Assembly: GCA_021795795.1 (NCBI GenBank)
Contig: JAJYPA010000005.1
Coordinates: forward strand, 1 to 64,000
Direction of reading: 5' to 3'
Length of the DNA: 64,000 nucleotides
From: Pseudomonadota bacterium
GTDB taxonomy: Bacteria > Pseudomonadota > Gammaproteobacteria > Halothiobacillales > Halothiobacillaceae
This document shows, one piece after another, positions 56,890 through 64,000 of this stretch. Every line of letters begins with the position of its first letter. The stretch's first letter is position 1. A program made the translations under genes and the position numbers. Below the pieces are notes generated by a model that had not been told where the DNA came from, made no database searches, and was given only the letters and a program-made list of their open reading frames with translations.

Positions 56890-57480
56890 TTATTGCTCCT
56901 TATTCGCATCGGCCGATTTGGGTGTTTTGACCGATGCGGTAATCGAGAACACATATCGATTTGAAGAGGACCCCTTTTTGTCCTGATTCTGAGCAAGAAT
57001 ACCCGAGCCGACAATGATGGCGTCCTTTATATACTCCGAATCGTTGAGGCGGTGCAGGTAATCGGCAACCCGCGCCTGCGCATCGGCATAACCCTGAATG
57101 GCGATGGTTTTATCGCCCGTAATGGCAATGTTGGTCAACTGGATGCCATCGGGCAGGGTTGAAACGAACTCCTGCATTAGGTGGACGATCACAGGACGGC
57201 TGGATTGAAGGGTCTCGATCACCTGCATGCGGGCGATCAATTCTGCTTTTTTCTTTTTCAGCTCGTTGATGGACTGGATTTTCCGGTCAAGATCCTTGAT
57301 AACCCCGTTGAGGTACTGATTGCGCTGGTCTTGATAGTCGAGTTGGTTCTGTTCGTAGAGATGAATGCCGCCACCAATGATTAATGCCGCGACGACTGAC
57401 CCCGCAAGATGCACAACGAAATTGCGCTGCAAGGTCTGGCGGCGTTCATCCCGCCAGGGAAGGAGGTTGATTTTTCTCAT
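56890..57480 (-). CDS. pilN: type IV pilus inner-membrane protein PilN
   Basis: 196 aa from the ATG at 57480, which overlaps the pilM stop (ATGA). It gives the conserved cytoplasmic INLLPWRDERR motif at the very N-terminus, the part that docks into the groove of PilM. One membrane segment (about 22-42), a coiled coil and a ferredoxin-like periplasmic domain follow. An extension to 57510 would put ten extra residues ahead of the motif and is unlikely. Confidence 0.95.
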   Translation of the reverse strand: MRKINLLPWRDERRQTLQRNFVVHLAGSVVAALIIGGGIHLYEQNQLDYQDQRNQYLNGVIKDLDRKIQSINELKKKKAELIARMQVIETLQSSRPVIVHLMQEFVSTLPDGIQLTNIAITGDKTIAIQGYADAQARVADYLHRLNDSEYIKDAIIVGSGILAQNQDKKGSSSNRYVFSITASVKTPKSADANKEQ

Positions 57481-58574
57481 CGGTCGAAGCTCCGTAAAGC
57501 GAGGCCGCAAGCAACCAGCATTGATGAGCCATGATTGGCGAGCAACTCTGCGGATATTGTTGATCCTTGGCCGATGGCAATAAACGGATTCGCACCGCGC
57601 GTTTGTATGCCGGTTTCATTGTTAATCCGTTCGATAACGCCCGGGGTGTTCGCGGTCCCTCCGCCAAGTAGGATCAGTCCGATGGTGCCGCGATTAGTTT
57701 CTGAATAGAAGTATTGAATAAATCGGCCAACTTGCATCGCCATGTTGTCAATAAATGGCTGCAATACTTTGCGATGGTAGTCATCGGGCAAAGTGTCATT
57801 GCGTTTTTTTTCTTCCGCTTCTTCTGGGGAGAGACCGTAATACAAGGATATCTCGTTGGTCAGCTGTTTGCCGCCAAACGGGTGTTCTTTACTGTAGATG
57901 ATGTCGTTGCCACTGAATACATTGATGGTGGTGGTGTTGGCACCCACATCCAGCAAGGCGATGGGCTGAGCACGATCTTCTGGCGTCAGTGTAGAGGCGA
58001 TGATTTCAGTAAACGTGTTTTGTATCGCGAACGACTCGATATCCATGACATCGACGGATAGTCCCGCCGCCTCGGCTACAGCGACACGCGCTTCGACGTT
58101 GGTTGATCGAGTGGCTGCCATAATGACCAGGATGCTGCTGTCATCATTGGTCGACTGTTTTTTTTGTTTTGTTCCTGCTTCAGGATGAAGCGGCTCGAAG
58201 TCGAGACTGACCTCTTCAATAGGAAAGGGGATATACTGATCCGACTCCATTCGAACTTGCTCTTCCAGTTCGAATTCATTGCCAGGATTGCTTATGTTAA
58301 GCACCCGGCTGACACAGGCACTGGTGGGTACTGCCATGACAACGTGTTTGGTCTTGGCCCTGGAGCGTGACAACGCTCTACTTAAGGCGCCTGCGACTGC
58401 GTCCGTGTCTGTGATGGTTTTGTCTTGAACCGCCCCGGGCGAAATGGGTTCGATAGCAAAGCCAACCGGGCGGAAACTGTTCCGATACTTCTCCAGCATC
58501 AACACTTTGACGGCAGTTGAGCTGATATCAACGCCAAGACGAGGATTTTTTGAGCTAAATAATGGCACGATCAT
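57477..58574 (-). CDS. pilM: type IV pilus assembly ATPase-like protein PilM
   Basis: 365 aa, an actin-like (FtsA-type) cytoplasmic protein that binds ATP and the PilN N-terminus. Visible are the first phosphate loop (LGVDISSTAVKVLML), IALLDVGANTTTINVF and the LILLGGGTANTPGV nucleotide-binding stretch. It is the first gene of the pilMNOPQ operon. An AAGGGA ribosome site lies just upstream of the ATG. It diverges from the PBP1A gene across 145 bases. Confidence 0.96.
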   Translation of the reverse strand: MIVPLFSSKNPRLGVDISSTAVKVLMLEKYRNSFRPVGFAIEPISPGAVQDKTITDTDAVAGALSRALSRSRAKTKHVVMAVPTSACVSRVLNISNPGNEFELEEQVRMESDQYIPFPIEEVSLDFEPLHPEAGTKQKKQSTNDDSSILVIMAATRSTNVEARVAVAEAAGLSVDVMDIESFAIQNTFTEIIASTLTPEDRAQPIALLDVGANTTTINVFSGNDIIYSKEHPFGGKQLTNEISLYYGLSPEEAEEKKRNDTLPDDYHRKVLQPFIDNMAMQVGRFIQYFYSETNRGTIGLILLGGGTANTPGVIERINNETGIQTRGANPFIAIGQGSTISAELLANHGSSMLVACGLALRSFDR

Positions 58575-58719
58575 TCCCTTCCCTTTGAGTGTGCGCTAAG
58601 GTTGCGCGCACTTTGTAGTCCACCGGCGCATCCTAGGGTAAAACCTGTGGGTTTGTCGAATATTCTTGCTAACCTTGCATCCATCTGTGCAAAAAAAATC
58701 CATTGCTAAAATGAACTAA

Positions 58720-61092
58720 ATGAAACTTATCAAATTTGCGTTATATGTGCTTGGTTTTTTATTGATTTTTGCCATCGGGGGGGTGGGTGTTGTGTATCAG
58801 ATATACAACAAGCAGTTGCCCGATGTGAAGGATTTGGCGACGGTTCAATACCAAATTCCGATGAGAATCTACGACGCAGATGGCGGCTTGATCGCCGAAT
58901 TTGGGGAGAAGCGTCGCTTCCCCGTCACGTACGCCGAATTACCCAAAGTGGTCGTCGATGCGTTCACTTCTGCGGAAGATGATGGTTTCTTTGAACATGG
59001 TGGAGTGGATGTCCAGAGTTTGTTCCGTGCGGCTTATGAGCTGGTAAAGACGGGGCATAAAGGACAAGGTGGCTCAACAATTACGATGCAGGTTGCCCGC
59101 AATTTCTTTCTGGGCAGGCAAAAAACCTATAGCCGCAAATTGATGGAAATCCTGCTTGCGATCAAGATTGAGCACAGCTTGAGCAAGGAGCAGATTCTGA
59201 CTCTTTACTTGAACAAGATTTTTCTTGGGAACCGAAGTTATGGCGTCAAGGCAGCAGCCCAGGTGTACTTCGGTAAGTCGTTGGATAAGTTGACGGCTGC
59301 CGAAGCCGCGATGCTGGCCTCACTGCCCAAGGCACCTTCGAGCGTGAATCCGGTTTCTAATCCCGATAAGGCGTTAGCCCGCCGTGCTTATGTGCTCGGA
59401 CGCATGCTTTCTCTCGGGAAAATCGATCAGACAACTTATGATCAAGCCATGCTGGAGCCGCTTCCAGGGCACCTGTTTGTGGGTTCCGATATACAAACAC
59501 AGGCGCCTTTTGTGGCTGAAATGATTCGTCAGAAATTGTATGCCCAATATGGTGATAAGTTGTACGAAATGGGTCTTGTGGTTCATACCTCAATTAATCC
59601 CAGGGCGCAGCAAGTGGCCCAAATGTCACTGAAAGACGGCCTTCTGGCTTATGACCGTCGTCACGGTTATCGGGGGGCTGAGGATCATTGGGAATCTTTG
59701 CTTTCCCAGCCGAAAGCGCTTCTGGAGAAGCTTCAGGCTACACCTGTCGTTGGTGGGCTGATCCCCGCAGTGGTTTTGTCGGTTGATCCTAAATCGACAG
59801 AAGTTCTGATGCCCGATGGTTCAAAAATCGCGCTGGGGATGGATGCATTGAGCTGGGCTTGTCATTATGAGTCTGTGAACCGTTGCGGCCCCAAACCCAA
59901 GCAGATGGGTGATGTGCTCAAGGCAGGTGATTTGATTCGTTTGCAGGCTGAGGCTGACCAGCATTGGCAGCTTGCAGAAATTCCTGCGGCCAGTGCGGGC
60001 TTTGTCGCTTTGGATCCGAATACAGGCGCCATTCGAGCACTGGTTGGTGGTTTTGATTTTGCGCATGACAGCAAATTCAATCACGTGACTCAGGCGGAGC
60101 GTCAGCCAGGGTCGGGTTTCAAACCTTTCCTATATTCAGCAGCACTGGATCATGGTTTTACATGGGCCACGATGATCAACGACTCACCTGTGGTGGTGAA
60201 GAATGGTGTCAGAGAAGGGGTCGATTGGCGCCCGCAGAATTATGAAAAAAACTTTGGCGGCCCGATGCGTTTGCGGATGGCGCTGGTGCATTCGGTCAAT
60301 CTGGTGTCAGTGCGCTTGATCGAGGCGCTGGGGCCGGAAAATGTACTCAAGTATGTCAGCCGTTTTGGTCTGCCTACGCAAAACTGGGCGCCAACGCCTT
60401 CAATGGCTTTGGGTAGTTACACCTTGACACCAATGGAGTTGATTGGCGGCTTCTCTGCCTTTGTGAACGGGGGTTATCGAATTACCCCCTACCTGATTAC
60501 CGAAGTGGATAATGGCGATAACGAGGTATTCTACAGCCATCCATCGGTTAAATTATGTGACACTTGCCCTATGGATTCGCCCGATCCGAGTGTCGCACCA
60601 CGAATAATCACACCGCAAAACGCCTTTCTGATGCGTTCCGCTTTGCGCGATGTGGTGCGCATGGGGACCGGGGTTCGCGCCTATCGTGCATTAAAACGAA
60701 ACGATATTGGCGGAAAAACAGGCACGACCAATGAACAGCGCGATGCTTGGTTTACTGGTTTCGGCCCGGATTGGGTTGCAACAGCGTGGGTCGGTTTCGA
60801 TGACAACTCTCCGTTGGGGCATCGTGAGGTAGGGGGGAGTGCGGCATTGCCTATCTGGATAGATTTCATGCAGGCAATGTTGCCACCACCGACTGGTAAT
60901 GCAGATGTGCCACCGCCCGGTTTGGTCGAGGTCATGATCAACCCAGACACCGGCAATAAGTTGTCTCCAGGTTCAACTGGTGGCGTGCGTGAGTATTTTG
61001 ATACGACACATAGTCCGGCGGACGAGTCCGGGCTCTCTGCCCCGATTCCGGCGGATGTGGTGCCGCAGAATCTGATGAATAATTTGTTTTGA
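58720..61092 (+). CDS. ponA: penicillin-binding protein 1A
   Basis: 790 aa, a bifunctional peptidoglycan synthase. One N-terminal membrane helix (about 6-27). The GT51 glycosyltransferase domain (about 55-230) shows SAEDDGFFEHGGVD, GGSTITMQVARNFFL and LTLYLNKIFLGNRSYG. The transpeptidase domain (about 430-740) has the active Ser in QPGSGFKPFLY, the SVN triad and GGKTGTTNEQRDAWF. An inserted OB-like part lies between. It diverges from pilM, as in Pseudomonas-type genomes. A Pro-rich tail ends the protein. Confidence 0.96.
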   Translation: MKLIKFALYVLGFLLIFAIGGVGVVYQIYNKQLPDVKDLATVQYQIPMRIYDADGGLIAEFGEKRRFPVTYAELPKVVVDAFTSAEDDGFFEHGGVDVQSLFRAAYELVKTGHKGQGGSTITMQVARNFFLGRQKTYSRKLMEILLAIKIEHSLSKEQILTLYLNKIFLGNRSYGVKAAAQVYFGKSLDKLTAAEAAMLASLPKAPSSVNPVSNPDKALARRAYVLGRMLSLGKIDQTTYDQAMLEPLPGHLFVGSDIQTQAPFVAEMIRQKLYAQYGDKLYEMGLVVHTSINPRAQQVAQMSLKDGLLAYDRRHGYRGAEDHWESLLSQPKALLEKLQATPVVGGLIPAVVLSVDPKSTEVLMPDGSKIALGMDALSWACHYESVNRCGPKPKQMGDVLKAGDLIRLQAEADQHWQLAEIPAASAGFVALDPNTGAIRALVGGFDFAHDSKFNHVTQAERQPGSGFKPFLYSAALDHGFTWATMINDSPVVVKNGVREGVDWRPQNYEKNFGGPMRLRMALVHSVNLVSVRLIEALGPENVLKYVSRFGLPTQNWAPTPSMALGSYTLTPMELIGGFSAFVNGGYRITPYLITEVDNGDNEVFYSHPSVKLCDTCPMDSPDPSVAPRIITPQNAFLMRSALRDVVRMGTGVRAYRALKRNDIGGKTGTTNEQRDAWFTGFGPDWVATAWVGFDDNSPLGHREVGGSAALPIWIDFMQAMLPPPTGNADVPPPGLVEVMINPDTGNKLSPGSTGGVREYFDTTHSPADESGLSAPIPADVVPQNLMNNLF

Positions 61093-61110
61093 TCGTGTGA
61101 GGTGGCCTCA

Positions 61111-61713
61111 GTGGCAACAACCGGTCCGGTGTCTCAAGCTGTTTTGTCTTTTGCTACACGATTATGCGTCGAAGATGCAACACTCGACCGCATCAAGGCT
61201 CTGCAAAAGGCTGCTGACCGTTTGGGTGAGTCGATCGATCAGCGGTTTGCCGCAGTGGATTGCGAGCGCCTGGAGGTGGAGATTCGCCAGTATCAATTGA
61301 TTTTTCGTCCGGATCAGCAGGCTGTGATCCGAAATCTGCGTGCCGAGGCGATGAAAGCCATGACCTTTTTGAGTGACTTTTCGCCGCGTTTAGTCGGCTC
61401 GGTGTTGACGGGGACGGCGGATCGTCAATCTAAAGTGACCTTGCATTTGTTTGCGGATACGCCGGAGTCGGTTATGACGTTTTTACTGGCGAAGAGCATT
61501 CCGTTCACCGAGTCCGAGCGCCGTTATCACTATCGAAACGGGCGACAGACTCGCGTCCCCGTGCTGAGTTTTGTGGCTTTCGATGTGCCGTTCGATCTGG
61601 TGGTGTTCGGTCTTGATGATATCAAGGAGGCCCCAGTGGCAAATAGTCGTGGAGGGCTCATGACACGCGCTTCAGTGACGAAGGTGGCATCACTGCTTTC
61701 ACCTTCTGGTTGA
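61111..61713 (+). CDS. possible nucleotidyltransferase-like protein
   Basis: 200 aa from a GTG at 61111 with GAGG 8 bases upstream; a GTG three codons earlier overlaps that ribosome site. The central part (LVGSVLTGTADRQSKVTLHLFADTPESV) resembles a family of small proteobacterial proteins sometimes annotated as nucleotidyltransferase. The core pattern SVLTGTADRQS followed by HLFAD is loosely like the G[ST]xxD-x-D arrangement of that fold. No conserved second Asp pair can be confirmed by eye. The N-terminal third is helical. It begins 18 bases after the PBP1A stop and may be co-transcribed. Activity and substrate unknown. Confidence 0.6.
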   Translation: MATTGPVSQAVLSFATRLCVEDATLDRIKALQKAADRLGESIDQRFAAVDCERLEVEIRQYQLIFRPDQQAVIRNLRAEAMKAMTFLSDFSPRLVGSVLTGTADRQSKVTLHLFADTPESVMTFLLAKSIPFTESERRYHYRNGRQTRVPVLSFVAFDVPFDLVVFGLDDIKEAPVANSRGGLMTRASVTKVASLLSPSG

Positions 61714-61722
61714 CCAGCTAAT

Positions 61723-61739
61723 CGCGGCTGGCAGCCGCG
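61723..61739. terminator. hairpin between convergent genes before hemE
   Basis: CGCGGCT (61723-61729) pairs with AGCCGCG (61733-61739) around a 3-base loop. It lies between the 200-aa gene (plus) and hemE (minus). No T tract follows on either side, so termination is only a possibility. Confidence 0.4.
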
Positions 61740-61746
61740 GCACGGT

Positions 61747-62844
61747 TCAGGACTGGTGGTAAGGGCGGCTCAGGCGGTGTACGGCATCGACCAGTACGTT
61801 GACATTGTCCGGGTTGACGTGTTGGTGAATGCCATGACCCAAGTTGAACACATGGCCGCTGCCTTGACCGTATGAACTCAAGACCCGCGCAACTTCCTGC
61901 TCGATCACCGCCTCTGGTGCGTACAGCACACTGGGATCGAGGTTGCCTTGCAGGGCGACTTTCTCCCCAATCTGTTGCCGTACAGCCCCGATGTCCACGG
62001 TCCAGTCCAGTCCAACGCCATCCGCGCCCGAGGCGGCAATTTCCGGTGCCCAGGCTCCGCCACCTTTGGTAAAGAGTATGACGGGGATGCGTTGACCTTC
62101 GTGCGTCCGTATCAAGCCGTCGATAATTTTCTGCATGTAGGCAAGTGAGAACTCCCTATATTTTTCTGGAGAGAGCACGCCGCCCCATGTGTCGAAAATC
62201 ATCAGTGCCTGTGCGCCACGACGCACTTGGGCATTGAGGTAGTCGGTCACCGCCCGGCTGAGTTTGTCCAGCAGCAGGTGAGCGCTTGCAGGGTCGCTGT
62301 ACATCAAGCCTTTGATGTGGGCGAACTCCTTGGTCGATCCACCTTCCACCATATAGGTGGCCAGCGTCCAGGGGCTTCCGGAAAAACCGATCAACGGCAC
62401 CCGGCCATTCAATGCGCCCCGGATGGTGCTGACTGCGTCCATGACATAGCGCAGCTCGCCTTCGGGGTCGGGCTGAGGGAGTTTCTCAATGGAGCGACGA
62501 TCACGCAGCGGGTTTGCAAAGACGGGGCCTTCTCCGACGGAGAAGCTCAGGCCAAGGCCCATGGCGTCAGGCACGGTCAGGATGTCTGAGAACAGGATGG
62601 CGGCATCCAGATCGAAGCGCTCAAGGGGCTGCAGTGTGACTTCGCAGGCGAGATCCGCCGAACGGCACAGATCCATGAAGCTGCCAGCTTTCGCCCGCGT
62701 GGCCCGGTATTCCGGCAGATAGCGGCCAGCCTGGCGCATGATCCAGATCGGGGTGCAGTCAACCGGTTCTCGAAGCAGTGCGCGAATAAAGCGGTCATTC
62801 TTGAGCGTCGCGGTGGCGGTTGATGTGATGATGTCTGGGGTCAT
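61747..62844 (-). CDS. hemE: uroporphyrinogen decarboxylase
   Basis: 365 aa. HemE decarboxylates the four acetate side chains of uroporphyrinogen III to give coproporphyrinogen III in haem synthesis. The N-terminal signature [16 protein letters not shown] is complete. [28 protein letters not shown] and the C-terminal [16 protein letters not shown] are also present. It lies downstream of gltD on the same strand, with about 190 bases between, as in Pseudomonas-type gltB-gltD-hemE order. Confidence 0.97.
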   Translation of the reverse strand: MTPDIITSTATATLKNDRFIRALLREPVDCTPIWIMRQAGRYLPEYRATRAKAGSFMDLCRSADLACEVTLQPLERFDLDAAILFSDILTVPDAMGLGLSFSVGEGPVFANPLRDRRSIEKLPQPDPEGELRYVMDAVSTIRGALNGRVPLIGFSGSPWTLATYMVEGGSTKEFAHIKGLMYSDPASAHLLLDKLSRAVTDYLNAQVRRGAQALMIFDTWGGVLSPEKYREFSLAYMQKIIDGLIRTHEGQRIPVILFTKGGGAWAPEIAASGADGVGLDWTVDIGAVRQQIGEKVALQGNLDPSVLYAPEAVIEQEVARVLSSYGQGSGHVFNLGHGIHQHVNPDNVNVLVDAVHRLSRPYHQS

Positions 62845-63036
62845 GCTGCAAAGTCTCTGGCAGAGTAGAAATTAAACACGCTCAACCTGTGCGCGACGAG
62901 CGGGCAATTGGGCCAGGGCCTGTCGATCATGGGTTCCGGCGCCATGGGCGGCGGGCTTGAGTTTCGTCTTGTTGGTTGGTCAAGGCGGTTCCATGTCTGC
63001 CGTTTCGACAGGACAGTGTGGCAGGCCGGGTTGGCT

Positions 63037-64000
<964 letters not shown>

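Overview
The window looks like a chromosomal segment of a free-living gammaproteobacterium. HflD, YcgL, a DamX-like SPOR protein and an RlmE-FtsH-FolP / GlmM-TpiA-SecG-tRNA-Leu backbone all point to that class. The aerobic machinery (14-gene complex I, c-type cytochromes, copper chaperones for an oxidase), type IV pili and moderate GC would suit a chemolithotrophic sulfur oxidiser such as Halothiobacillus. The genus is an inference from gene order and content; no sulfur-oxidation gene is present. Most of the window is ordinary core genome at high coding density.

Layout. 0.2-3.7 kb (minus): ycgL, a small lipoprotein, aroB and a DamX-like SPOR protein. 3.8-9.2 kb (plus): an AmpG-like permease, a CigR/RcnB-like secreted protein, a ProQ/FinO RNA chaperone, a family-2 glycosyltransferase, a periplasmic MsrA-thioredoxin-MsrB fusion and a PP0621-family zinc-ribbon protein. 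9.3-14.6 kb: pilSR (plus) faces phoBR (minus), with a clear Pho box ahead of phoB. 15.0-20.0 kb: nadC, a monohaem cytochrome c, an unrecognised 77-aa gene, a Kef-type antiporter, aat and yhbY. 20.3-28.8 kb (plus): sco and pcuC (copper delivery), rlmE, ftsH, folP, a dihaem cytochrome c4, glmM, tpiA and secG. 28.9-44.2 kb (plus): tRNA-Leu(GAG), nuoA-N and a DUF2818 gene. 44.3-47.7 kb (minus): hflD, mnmA, a Nudix hydrolase and a broken TPR/ATP-grasp gene at the head of the same operon. 48.1-50.0 kb (plus): rpoS and a MarR-type regulator. 50.4-58.6 kb (minus): pilMNOPQ, a large Ig-like-domain lipoprotein and aroK. 58.7-64.0 kb: PBP1A and a possible nucleotidyltransferase (plus), then hemE and the start-truncated gltD (minus).

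How the genes work together. Complex I feeds electrons to a respiratory chain whose copper oxidase would be metallated by the Sco/PCuAC pair and supplied by cytochrome c4. PilSR and PilMNOPQ regulate and build type IV pili. The Ig-like lipoprotein behind pilQ, with an EF-hand-type loop, may be a strain-specific pilus-associated or surface component. PhoBR governs the phosphate response and is probably autoregulated. aroB, aroK, nadC, folP, glmM and hemE are housekeeping biosynthesis.

Points that stand out: a doubly disrupted TPR/ATP-grasp pseudogene; three gene-free stretches packed with consecutive hairpins, two of them sharing a hairpin theme; the mosaic composition of the Ig-like lipoprotein; a periplasmic three-domain Msr protein; and a rearranged ponA-pil-aro-glt-hemE neighbourhood. 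No CRISPR array, intact insertion sequence, prophage or defence system was found.
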